Source: JBQCDV01 sp051960855
Lineage (GTDB): Bacteria; Actinomycetota; Actinomycetes; JAJZTN01
Direction: 5' to 3'
Length of the DNA: 64,000 nt
Assembly: GCA_051960855.1 (NCBI GenBank)
Contig: JBQCDV010000038.1
Location: 37,223 to 101,222 of the forward strand
Shown: piece after piece, positions 52,739-61,800 of the stretch
Numbering within the stretch: position 1 is the stretch's first letter
Layout of the letters: each line of letters begins with the position of its first letter
The notes under the pieces: generated by a model
The model's input: only the letters and a program-made list of their open reading frames with translations
Told to the model about the DNA's origin: nothing
The model's database searches: none
Translations under genes and position numbers: made by a program

Positions 52739-54208
52739 GTGGCCGATCGGCTGAGTCCGCTGGACGTGTCGTTCCTGTACCTCGAAGGGGCGCGCAACCC
52801 GATGCACGTCGGGTCGCTGTCGGTCTTCGACGGTCGCGACGAGGGGTCGGCTGTCTCTGGCGCGAGCGACGGCCGCCACGAGCGCCTCGCCGAGCTGGTT
52901 GCCGACCGTCTTGCCTACGTGCCGCGGTACCGGCAGCGGGTGAAGTTCGTGCCGGGTCATCTCGCCAACCCGGTGTGGGTCGACGACGAGAACTTCGACC
53001 TCGGCTATCACGTGCGCCGTTCGGCCCTGCCACGGCCGGGCAGCGACGAGCAGCTCCACGAGCTCGTCGCACGGATCATGAGCCGGCGCTTGGACCGCGA
53101 CCGGCCGCTGTGGGAGTGCTACCTCATCGAGGGGATGTCAGGGTCGCGCTTCGCCATCCTGACCAAGACCCACCAAGCCCTCGTCGACGGGGTGGCCGCG
53201 GTCGACCTCGGCCAGGTGATGCTCGACCCCACCCCCGACCGCAGCGTCCGCCCGCACGACACCTGGCGGCCGCAGCCGGAGCCGACTCCGGTCGAGTTGG
53301 TCGTGGGAGCGCTGACCGACGCAGCACGTCGTCCGGCCGACATCCTCGACACGGTGCGCTCGAGTGTTGATGACGCCCGCGAAACGGGTCGCAAGCTGCT
53401 GACCGCCGCCGGGGGCCTGCTCGCTGTGGCTCGCTCGGCAGCAAGTCCCGCGCCATCGTCGCCGCTGAACGAGGCCGTCGGTGAGGCACGACGCTTCGCG
53501 ACGGCCGAGCTGGGTCTCGACGTCCTCAAGGACATTCGCAGCACCCAGGGCGGCAGCATCAACGACGTAGCGCTGACGGTCGTCGCAGGAGCCCTGCGCT
53601 CGTGGCTGCTCGCTCGGGGCCGACCGGTGAGCACATCGACGACGATGCGCGCGCTGGTACCCGTGAGCGTGCGCGCCACCGAGGAGGCGGATCCGCAGTC
53701 GCCGCGGCCGCTGCGCTCGGGAGTCGCAGCTCGGGTGGCCTCCTACCTCGTCGACCTGCCCGTCGGCGAGCCCAATCCCATCGTGCGGCTGGAGCGGGTC
53801 GCGTTCGCGATGCGCGCTCATACCGACAGCGGGCGTGCCGTCGGTGCCGAGGCTCTCGTACGCACCGCCGGCTTCGCGCCGCCCACCCTGCACTCCCTGG
53901 GCGCCCGGGTGATGCTGGGGCTGTCCCGCCGCATGTTCAACCTCGTCATCACCAACGTGCCCGGCCCCCAGCAACCCCTCTACGCCGACGGCGCCCGGCT
54001 GCTCGGCTCGTATCCCGTCATGCCGCTGACGACTGGTCAGGCGCTGGCGGTGGGCCTGACCAGCTATGACGGTCAGGTCTTCGTCGGTCTCAACGCCGAC
54101 AGAGACGCGATGCCGGACCTCGAGCTGCTGGTGGCCTGCCTCGGCGAAGCGGCCGAGGAGCTGCGTGCGGCGGCACTGAAGGCGCGGCCAGGGCGCCGGC
54201 GGCGCTGA
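52739..54208 (+). CDS. WS/DGAT-family wax ester synthase / diacylglycerol acyltransferase
   Basis: 489 aa, the actinobacterial Tgs family making triacylglycerol or wax esters from acyl-CoA. LSPLDVSFLYLEGARNPMHVG is the typical start. The active-site motif normally HHxxxDG is here H145-Q-A-L-V-D-G, with Gln at the position of the catalytic second His. NDVALTVVAGALRSWL, RALVPVSVR and FNLVITNVPGPQQPLYADGA are well kept. GGAGGAGGAGCA precedes the GTG start. Rv3233c/Rv3234c (tgs3) occupy this place in M. tuberculosis. Membrane-associated lipid-body enzyme by family knowledge. Confidence 0.92.
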   Translation: MADRLSPLDVSFLYLEGARNPMHVGSLSVFDGRDEGSAVSGASDGRHERLAELVADRLAYVPRYRQRVKFVPGHLANPVWVDDENFDLGYHVRRSALPRPGSDEQLHELVARIMSRRLDRDRPLWECYLIEGMSGSRFAILTKTHQALVDGVAAVDLGQVMLDPTPDRSVRPHDTWRPQPEPTPVELVVGALTDAARRPADILDTVRSSVDDARETGRKLLTAAGGLLAVARSAASPAPSSPLNEAVGEARRFATAELGLDVLKDIRSTQGGSINDVALTVVAGALRSWLLARGRPVSTSTTMRALVPVSVRATEEADPQSPRPLRSGVAARVASYLVDLPVGEPNPIVRLERVAFAMRAHTDSGRAVGAEALVRTAGFAPPTLHSLGARVMLGLSRRMFNLVITNVPGPQQPLYADGARLLGSYPVMPLTTGQALAVGLTSYDGQVFVGLNADRDAMPDLELLVACLGEAAEELRAAALKARPGRRRR

Positions 54209-54229
54209 TGGGCAGGGCGCCGGCGGCGC
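54189..54229. repeat. 17-bp direct repeat over the WS/DGAT stop codon
   Basis: cagggcgccggcggcgc occurs at 54189-54205 and 54213-54229 (24-bp period), each followed by a variant of tgatg. The first copy precedes the stop TGA at 54206-54208. The remaining bases to 54313 hold no gene. Confidence 0.85.
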
Positions 54230-54313
54230 GGATGAGTCGAGCTCTGCGACTCTCTCGTGGAGTCGGCGAGCTAGGAGCGGGCATCCGGTGCGCCGAGGGG
54301 GTAGACAGTTGTT

Positions 54314-55375
54314 GTGCAGCAACGGCGGCGGGGACTCGTCCTAGGCGGCGGCGGTGTCCTGGGCGCCGCGTGGATGAGTGGTGCGCTGTCGGCGCTCGAG
54401 GAGGAGACGGGCTTCGAGCCGCGCGCCGCTGACGTGATCGTCGGGACGTCCGCTGGCTCGGTGCTGGCGGCCCTGATCGGAGCCGGACTGTCCACGGCCG
54501 ACCTGCGCACGCACCAGCTGACCGGGATCCTCGACTCGGGCCCCCTGGCAGAGGTGGCGTGGGACTACGACCACGATGCCGGCGCGTCCCGGCCGCCGCT
54601 GCCGCGGCCCGCCCCCGGCTCGCTCGGGCTGGTCGCTCGCAACGTCCACCGCCTGCACCGCATGCCCCCGACGGCGGTCCTCACGGCCTTTTTCCCCCGC
54701 GGGCGCGGGTCGTTGGACCGCGTATCGGCTCTCGCCGCGGCGCTGGAGGGCGAAGACGGGTGGAGCCCGCATCCGGCGTGCTGGGTCGTGGCGATGGACT
54801 ACGTGACCGGCCGCCGGGTGGTCTTCGGGCGCGAGGGAGCGCCCGAGGCGCCACTCTCGCTCGCCGTCCCCGCCAGCTGTGCGATCCCCGGCTGGTACTC
54901 ACCCGTCGAGATCGCCGGGCACCCCTACGTCGACGGGGGTGCGTGCTCGCCCACCAGCGCTGACCTGCTCGCGGGTCTCGGCCTCGACGAGGTGGTGATC
55001 CTCGCGCCGACCGTCTCCTTCGCTCTCGACTCGCCCTCGGCGGTGCTCACCCGGCTCGAACGCCGTTGGCGACGGCGCGTGACACGTCGTTGTCTGCACG
55101 AGGCGCGCAAGCTGCTGGCGGCCGGCACCGATGTGACGGTCATCGGCCCTGGTCCCGAGGACCTCGAGCAGATCGGCGGCAACGTCATGGATGCGGCCCG
55201 GCGCCGTGCGGTCCTGCTCACCGCCGAGCGGACCACCCGTCTCGCGCTCCGTCACCCGCAGATCGGGCTGGACGAGCAGGTCGGGCTGGACGAGCAGGTC
55301 GGGCTGGACGAGCAGGCGCTGGACGGGCAGGCGCTGGACGGACCGGGCTTCGACGAGCACGGGCTGGCCAGCTGA
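54314..55375 (+). CDS. Patatin-like phospholipase
   Basis: 353 aa. Oxyanion loop LVLGGGGVLGAAW, nucleophile Ser46 in GTSAGS, and the catalytic Asp in YVDGGACSPTSADLL give the Ser-Asp dyad of patatins. These hydrolyse acyl esters of membrane or storage lipids; proximity to the WS/DGAT gene suggests lipid-body turnover. The tail is a tandem VGLDEQ repeat from an 18-bp DNA repeat and is acidic. GTG 54314 has GAGGGGG 14 bases away, rather far, so a leaderless start is possible. Confidence 0.92.
   Translation: MQQRRRGLVLGGGGVLGAAWMSGALSALEEETGFEPRAADVIVGTSAGSVLAALIGAGLSTADLRTHQLTGILDSGPLAEVAWDYDHDAGASRPPLPRPAPGSLGLVARNVHRLHRMPPTAVLTAFFPRGRGSLDRVSALAAALEGEDGWSPHPACWVVAMDYVTGRRVVFGREGAPEAPLSLAVPASCAIPGWYSPVEIAGHPYVDGGACSPTSADLLAGLGLDEVVILAPTVSFALDSPSAVLTRLERRWRRRVTRRCLHEARKLLAAGTDVTVIGPGPEDLEQIGGNVMDAARRRAVLLTAERTTRLALRHPQIGLDEQVGLDEQVGLDEQALDGQALDGPGFDEHGLAS
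55265..55345. repeat. 18-bp then 15-bp tandem repeats at patatin 3' end
   Basis: Three units of gggctggacgagcaggtc (55265-55318) are followed by two shorter units of ctggacgggcaggcg type. They encode VGLDEQ x3 and ALDGQ/ALDGP. Confidence 0.9.
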
Positions 55376-55398
55376 GGTCGGGCTGAGAGACTGCCCGC

Positions 55399-55932
55399 AT
55401 GCGGATCTACCTCCCCCTCACCCTGCCGGCGCTTCGGGCAGCCGTGGCCGCGGGAGAGATCGGGCCGGCGCCACTACCAGCCCACGCGGTCACGCCGGCG
55501 CTGCGGGAGTGGTACGCCTCGGGTGACGAGGAGGAGCTCGAGTACGTCGCGACGATGGCAGCGGCGCAGGACTCGCTGCGCCTGCTGCCGGGCGTGGACG
55601 GCGGACAGGACAGTGAGCGACGCCGGGTGGTGGTGGCCGCCGACGTCGCCGACTCCTCCGTCCGGCCCACCCTGGGCGGCGGCAGCGCGCCGGGCGCGAG
55701 GGCAGGGGAGCGGCAGTCGGCTCGCAGCGGCGTTCGGGTCGCGGTGCCTGTGCCGCTCTCGCAGGTGGTCTCGGCGCACGTCGACGATCCCGCCGCCGCG
55801 GAGGCCGTGCGCGCTGCGCTCGCCGCGCTGCCGGCAGCCGATGCGGGCGATGAGGACGCGCAGTGGGTGGTCGAGGCGCTGGATGACCATGAGCTGCAGT
55901 GGTTCGCCGCTCAGGAGCTCGGCGGCCTCTGA
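55399..55932 (+). CDS. DUF6912-like small protein
   Basis: 177 aa. MRIYLPLTLPALRAAVAAGE and ALREWYASGDEEELEYVATMAAAQDSL at the N-terminus, then RRVVVAADVADSSV, VRVAVPVPLSQVVSAHVDDP and a closing ALDDHELQWFAAQELGGL. The pattern is that of a conserved actinobacterial family of unknown function with alternating helices and strands. No membrane helix. The middle (GGGSAPGARAGERQSA) is probably a flexible insertion. It lies 23 bp after the patatin gene and 100 bp before pruA on the same strand. Confidence 0.7.
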   Translation: MRIYLPLTLPALRAAVAAGEIGPAPLPAHAVTPALREWYASGDEEELEYVATMAAAQDSLRLLPGVDGGQDSERRRVVVAADVADSSVRPTLGGGSAPGARAGERQSARSGVRVAVPVPLSQVVSAHVDDPAAAEAVRAALAALPAADAGDEDAQWVVEALDDHELQWFAAQELGGL

Positions 55933-56032
55933 GACCAGCTCGTCGTGGCTCGTGCCACGATGGGGATCTCGCCATCGTCGTCGAATCGGGGCCGCAGCAC
56001 TGCTCGGTCCCGCGGAGGAGAGTGCAGAGGAC

Positions 56033-57667
56033 ATGTCGCTGGACGCCGTCACGTCGGTCCCGACCCCCATCAACGAGCCGGTCAAGAGCTACGCGCCGGG
56101 CACGCCCGAGCGGGCTGAGATCGAGGCGACGCTCAAGCGGATGCAGAGCGAGACCTACGACCTGACGATGACGATCGGCGGCGAGCGTCGCCTCGGCGGT
56201 GGCGACCCGATCGACGTCGTGCAGCCGCACAACCACGCCGCCGTCATCGGCACCATGCGAAACGCCACCCAGGGCGACGCCCAGGCGGCGATCGACGCAG
56301 CGGCCGCGGCGGCGCCGGCGTGGCGGGCGATGAGCTTCGACGACCGGGCAGCCATCCTGCTCAAGGCCGCCGACCTGCTGAGTGGCCCGTGGCGCTCGAC
56401 GCTCAATGCGGCCACGATGCTCGGTCAGTCCAAGACGGTGCAGCAGGCCGAGATCGACAGTGCCTGCGAGCTCATCGACTTCTGGCGCTACAACGTCGCG
56501 TTCGCCCGGCAGATCCTCGCCGAGCAGCCGGCCGCCAACGCCCCCGGCGTCTGGAACCGGCTGGACCACCGGCCTCTCGAGGGCTTCGTCTACGCCATCA
56601 CGCCGTTCAACTTCACCGCGATCGCGGGCAACCTGCCGACCGCGCCGGCGCTCATGGGCAACGTCGTCATCTGGAAGCCGTCGCCGACGCAGCAGGCCGC
56701 CGCGCACCTGACGATGATGCTGCTCGAGGAGGCGGGCATGCCGCCGGGCGTCATCAACATGCTGACCGGCGACGGGCTCGCGGTCTCCGAGGTCGCGCTC
56801 TCGCACCCGGACCTCACGGGCATCCACTTCACCGGATCGACGGCGACCTTCCGCCACCTGTGGCGCGAGGTCGGCGGCAACATCGACCGCTACCGGACCT
56901 ACCCGCGCATCGTCGGAGAGACCGGCGGCAAAGACTTCGTGGTCGCGCATCCCTCAGCCGACGTCGACGTCCTGCGCACCGCGCTGGTCCGCGGCGCCTT
57001 CGAGTACCAGGGCCAGAAGTGCTCGGCTGCCTCCCGCGCCTACGTCCCGCGCTCGGTGTGGTCACGCATGCGCGACGACTTCCTCGCTGAGGTCGAGTCG
57101 CTGACCATGGGCGACGTCAACGACTTCTCCAACTTCATGGGCGCGGTGATCGACCAGCGTGCCTTCGACAAGCACAAGGCTGCGATCGAGCGGGCTAAGG
57201 GGATCGACGCCATCAGCATCGCGGCGGGCGGTCAGGTCGACGACAGCGTCGGCTACTTCGTGCGCCCGACGGTGCTCGAGTGCACGGACCCGGAGGAGGA
57301 GATCTTCAGCACCGAGTACTTCGGGCCGATCCTCGCGGTGCACGTCTACGACGACGGCGACTGGGACGGGGTGCTGCGCAATGCCGAGTCGATTGCGCCC
57401 TATGGCCTGACTGGCTCGGTCATCGCTCAGGACCGTGCGGCTATCGCGGAGGCGCAGGAGTACCTGCGGTTCGCCGCCGGCAACTTCTACATCAACGACA
57501 AGCCGACCGGCGCCGTCGTCGGTCAGCAGCCCTTCGGCGGCTCCCGCGGCTCGGGCACCAACGACAAGGCCGGGGCCCCGCAGAACCTCATGCGGTGGAC
57601 GTCCACCCGCGCCATCAAGGAGACCTTCGTCCCCGCGACCGACTACCGCTACCCCTACATGGGCTGA
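56033..57667 (+). CDS. pruA: L-glutamate gamma-semialdehyde dehydrogenase
   Basis: 544 aa aldehyde dehydrogenase completing proline catabolism (P5C to glutamate, NAD). Motifs: SVPTPINEPVKSYAPGTPER at the N-terminus, FVYAITPFNFTAIAGNLPTA, GIHFTGSTATFRHLWREVGG, catalytic Glu in IVGETGGKDF and catalytic Cys in YQGQKCSAASRAYVP. The length is right for the stand-alone actinobacterial/mammalian type. ATG 56033 lies after GGAGGAGAGTGCAGAGG. No proline dehydrogenase gene is adjacent. The product, glutamate, is the substrate of the glutamate dehydrogenase encoded 1.2 kb downstream. Confidence 0.95.
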   Translation: MSLDAVTSVPTPINEPVKSYAPGTPERAEIEATLKRMQSETYDLTMTIGGERRLGGGDPIDVVQPHNHAAVIGTMRNATQGDAQAAIDAAAAAAPAWRAMSFDDRAAILLKAADLLSGPWRSTLNAATMLGQSKTVQQAEIDSACELIDFWRYNVAFARQILAEQPAANAPGVWNRLDHRPLEGFVYAITPFNFTAIAGNLPTAPALMGNVVIWKPSPTQQAAAHLTMMLLEEAGMPPGVINMLTGDGLAVSEVALSHPDLTGIHFTGSTATFRHLWREVGGNIDRYRTYPRIVGETGGKDFVVAHPSADVDVLRTALVRGAFEYQGQKCSAASRAYVPRSVWSRMRDDFLAEVESLTMGDVNDFSNFMGAVIDQRAFDKHKAAIERAKGIDAISIAAGGQVDDSVGYFVRPTVLECTDPEEEIFSTEYFGPILAVHVYDDGDWDGVLRNAESIAPYGLTGSVIAQDRAAIAEAQEYLRFAAGNFYINDKPTGAVVGQQPFGGSRGSGTNDKAGAPQNLMRWTSTRAIKETFVPATDYRYPYMG

Positions 57668-57672
57668 GCGTC

Positions 57673-58170
57673 CTACCGGCGCAACCACTCTGCCGCGAGG
57701 CGCTGCTCGACGAGCAGCGCCTCGCGTGCCGCATCGGCGATGAGAGCCTCGATCTTGCCGCCGACAAAGGGGATCCCGGCGCTGATGCTTCCCGTCACCT
57801 CCTGACGCGTCTGCTCTCCCGCAAGTAGCAGCCACGCATCGGCGGTGAGCCGGCCAGGAGCGCCGACGGTCGTCACCTCGCTCGTGCCCTGCCACGAGCC
57901 GTCCGGCTGCGGGTGCCAGGTGTCCTCCTGCCGCACGTGCAGCAGGTCGCCGACCGCGCTGCGCACAATCGAGGGGAAGCGGTCGGTGGGGAAGGCGCGC
58001 ACCGTCGCTACCGTGAAGGACCCCGCCCCCGCATCGGTCACCTCCACCTGCGACTCGCGCGAGCCCGTCGCCTCGCAGCGCGCTTGCACAAACTCCGGGT
58101 CGCGCAGCAGCTCGGCCACCCGTGCGGGCGGCGCGGGGTAGCTGATCGTCTCGGTGATGCTGGTCGCCAA
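57673..58170 (-). CDS. DUF2505-family (SRPBCC/START-like) protein
   Basis: 165 aa. ITETISYPAPPARVAELLRDPEFVQARCEATGS is the typical first strand-helix of the START-like fold; FTVATVRAFPTDRFPSIVRSAVG, TWHPQPDGSWQGTSEV and GSISAGIPFVGGKIEALIAD follow. Such proteins bind a hydrophobic ligand in a helix-grip cavity; the ligand is unknown. The 3' end contains a long palindrome and lies 6 bp from the convergent pruA stop. Confidence 0.88.
   Translation of the reverse strand: MATSITETISYPAPPARVAELLRDPEFVQARCEATGSRESQVEVTDAGAGSFTVATVRAFPTDRFPSIVRSAVGDLLHVRQEDTWHPQPDGSWQGTSEVTTVGAPGRLTADAWLLLAGEQTRQEVTGSISAGIPFVGGKIEALIADAAREALLVEQRLAAEWLRR
57694..57726. terminator. Perfect palindrome serving as likely pruA terminator
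   Basis: cgcgaggcgctgctcg (57694-57709) and its exact complement (57711-57726) flank one base, giving a stem of about 14 pairs. It begins 27 bp after the pruA stop but lies within the last codons of the convergent DUF2505 gene (REALLVEQRLAAE). Confidence 0.75.
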
Positions 58171-58311
58171 CGTGCTCTCCTGTCTCCTGCCACGCCCTCA
58201 CGTGGACGGGCCACCAGCTCGATCGTCGCAGAGACATCGCGCGCCTGCTTGTGCCCGACCACGGCTGCCGGTCCAATAGCGGATCAACGAACGGCGAACG
58301 GGGTGGTGGCT

Positions 58312-58659
58312 GTGGGACTAGACGGACCTCCAGCGGGCTTCGCAGTGGTGTTCACGATCGTGCCGCTGCTGATGGTCGCGATGGTCGTCTTCGGGATCTA
58401 CGCCGGCGCGCGGCGCTACCGGGCGGCCAAGCGGCAGGGGCTCGACCCGTTTGCGGCCGATGTCCAGCTGATGGGCGAGGCGCGGCGCTCGCTCATGCGG
58501 GGACAGTTGGGGCCCGTCGGGCCTTCCCGAGAGGGACAGGACGCCCAGGAGGGGACGGTCGAGGAGCGGCTGCGCCGACTCGACCAGCTACGCCGTTCCG
58601 GGCTGGTCTCGCCGGAGGAGTACGAGCAGCAGCGCCGCCGCATCCTCGACAGCCTGTAG
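58312..58659 (+). CDS. SHOCT-domain membrane protein
   Basis: 115 aa. One membrane helix (AVVFTIVPLLMVAMVVFGIYAG), a charged middle, and a C-terminal SHOCT domain: TVEERLRRLDQLRRSGLVSPEEYEQQRRRIL. SHOCT is a short oligomerisation motif common at the ends of bacterial membrane proteins. GTG codons at 58303, 58306 and 58312 are possible starts; 58312 has GGGG eight bases upstream. Role unknown. Confidence 0.8.
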   Translation: MGLDGPPAGFAVVFTIVPLLMVAMVVFGIYAGARRYRAAKRQGLDPFAADVQLMGEARRSLMRGQLGPVGPSREGQDAQEGTVEERLRRLDQLRRSGLVSPEEYEQQRRRILDSL

Positions 58660-58833
58660 CACCCGCTGTCTGTCGGGCCGTTGCCGGTCGCGTCCGTTGC
58701 CCGTCGAGCGGTGGCTGTCGCGCCCCGCTGCGCAGTCCCGAGACCCGTCTGAGCGGCACCGACGTCGGCGGGTATGGTGCCGAGCACGGCGTCACAACGG
58801 CGTGACGCCGGAGCGAACCAGGGGTGTCAGCAG

Positions 58834-61800
58834 ATGCTGAGCAAGGCGCAGGAGACGGCGGACGCGGCGCTGGATGCGTTGCTGCAGAAGGCGGTCAAGG
58901 CCACCGGGAGTCAGGCAGCGGCGACGGCTGGGATCGAGTCCCCTCCGGACCTGCTGGGGTTCGTGCACCACTACTACCGCCATGTTCCGGCCGACGACCT
59001 GGAGGCCCGCGAGCCGCTCGACGTCGCTGGCGCGGCGCTGGCACACCGGCGCCTCGCCGAGCAGCGGCTGCCGGGCACCGCCAAGGTGCGGGCCCTCAAC
59101 CCTTCGGGCGAAGACGACGGGTGGAGCTCGCCGAGCACCGTCGTCGAGGTCGTCACCGACGACATGCCCTTCCTTGTCGACAGCACCGTCGCCGAGCTCA
59201 CCCGTCTCGGGCACCCGATCCAGCTGGTCGTGCACCCGCAGCTGGCGGTGAGCCGCGATGTCGCCGGCCAGCTGCTGCAGGTCGGAGGAGTCGACTCCCC
59301 CGAGGAGACGGCGGCAGGGCACCAGACGCTGCACGAGTCCTGGATGCATATCGAGGTCGACCGGGTCGGCGGCGACGACGAGCTGCATGCGATCGAGACG
59401 GCTCTCGAGGACGTCCTGCAGGACGTGCGCGAGGCGGTCGAGGACTGGCCGAAGATGCGCGACCGGGCCCGCCAGACCGCCGCTGACCTTGCCTCCACAC
59501 CCCCGCCCGGGATCTCGGAGGGGGAGGTGTCCGAGGCGCGCGCACTGCTCGAGTGGCTGGCCTCGGACCACTTCACCTTCCTGGGGTGCCGCGACTATCG
59601 GCTGGAGACCGTTGACGGCGAGGACCGCCTGGCCACGGTGCCGGGCACCGGTCTCGGCATCCTGCGCGCCGACCAGGAGCAGTCGGGGAGCTTCGCGAGC
59701 CTGCCTCCCGCGGTCCGCGCCCGGGCGCGCGAGAGGCAGGTGCTGGTCATCACCAAGGCCAACTCGCGCTCCACGGTCCACCGGCCGTCCTATCTCGACT
59801 ACGTCGGCGTCAAGCTCTTCTCTGCCGATGGTGAGGTTGTGGGGGAGCGGCGGTTCCTGGGGCTGCTGACGTCGACGGTCTACACGGAGAGCATCCAGCG
59901 GATTCCGGTCGTGCGCCGGAAGGTCGAGCAGGTGCTCGAGGTCTCCGGCTACGCGCCCGACAGCCACTCCGGCAAGGATCTCCTCGAGCTGCTCGAGACC
60001 TTCCCCCGCGACGAGCTGCTGCAGATCTCGGTGCCTGACCTCGCGGCGACGAGCGGCGCTGTCCTGCGCCTGCAGGAGCGCCGGCAGCTGCGGCTGTTCC
60101 TGCGGCGCGACGAGTACGGCCGCTTCATGTCGTGTCTCGTCTACCTGCCGCGCGACCGCTACACCACTGAGGTCCGTGAGCGGATGATGGCGATCCTCAA
60201 GGTCGCCTTCGCGGCTGCGAGCGTGGACTACACCGCTCGCGTGACGGAGTCCGTGCTGGCGCGACTGCACTTCGTGGTCCGCGTGGCGCCCGGAGACCCG
60301 TTGCCCGAGGTCGACCCGGCAGCGCTCGAGGCGTCGCTGGCTGCCGCGACCCGATCGTGGTCTGACGACTTCGTCGACGCCGTGGGGTCCGTGTGCGGCG
60401 AGGACGCGCCCCTGTCGCGGCGCCAGGCTCTCGCGGAGGCGTTTCCCGAGGCGTACAAGGAGGACTTCACCCCCGAGCGCGGCGTCTCCGACCTCGGGCG
60501 TGTGCTGGCGCTCCCGTCCGAGGACGCGATCGACCTGCAGCTCTACCGGCGCGAGGATGACGAGGTCGTCACGACCTGCCGCCTTAAGCTCTACCGCCGC
60601 TCGCCGATCTCCCTGACGGCCGTCTTGCCCGTCCTGCAGCACATGGGGGCGGAGGTGGTGGACGAGCGACCCTACGCGTTGGAGTTCGAAGACGGCCGTG
60701 CCTTCGTCTACGACTTCGGCCTCAAGGTCGCCGCACGCCCTGACCTCGGGTCGAGTGACGACCGCACGGTCGCGCCCCTGCTGGTCGACGCGTTCGAAGC
60801 CATCTGGTCGGGTCTGGCCGAGGACGACGGGTTCAACGCCCTCGTCGTCGCCGGGGGTCTGCCGTGGCGGGACGTCGCGGTGCTGCGCGCCTACGCCAAG
60901 TACCTGCGGCAGGCAGGGACGCCGTTCAGCCAGGACTATGTGGAGTCCTGCCTGCGGGACAACGTCGACATCGTCCGCCTGCTCGTCACGCTCTTCCACG
61001 AGCGGTTCGACCCCGACCTGCCGCTGAGCCTGGACGAGCGCCAGGCTGCCACTTCTCGTCGCACTGACGAGATCGGCGCGGCGCTTGATGCCGTGAGCAG
61101 TCTCGACCAGGACCGGATCCTGCGCTCGCTGCTCGCGCTCATCACCGCGACGCTGCGCACCAACGTCTTCCAGCGGGACGCCGGCGGCGACCCCAAGCCG
61201 TACTTCTCGTTCAAGCTCGACCCGCGTTCGGTCCCCGACCTGCCCGCGCCACGCCCGCTCTACGAGATCTGGGTCTACTCGCCGCGCGTCGAGGGCGTGC
61301 ACCTGCGCTTCGGGGCAGTCGCCCGCGGTGGTCTGCGGTGGAGCGACCGCCGCGAGGACTTCCGCACCGAGATCCTCGGCCTGGTCAAGGCGCAGACGGT
61401 CAAGAACGCGGTCATCGTCCCGACCGGCGCCAAGGGCGGCTTCGTCCTGAAGTCGCCGGTGAGCCCGGCCGTCGACAGAGACGCCTGGCTGGCCGAGGGC
61501 GTGGCCTGCTACCGCACCTTCATCTCGGGTCTGCTGGACATCACCGACAACCGCGTGACGACGGAGAGCGGGCAGCACGTCGTCACCCCGGACCGCGTCG
61601 TTCGTCACGATGGTGACGACAGCTACCTGGTGGTCGCGGCAGACAAGGGGACGGCGACGTTCTCCGATATCGCCAACGAGGTCGCCATCTCCTACGGCTT
61701 CTGGCTGGGTGACGCGTTCGCCAGCGGCGGCTCGGCGGGCTACGACCACAAGGCCATGGGCATCACCGCGCGCGGTGCATGGGAGTCGGTCAAGCGGCAC

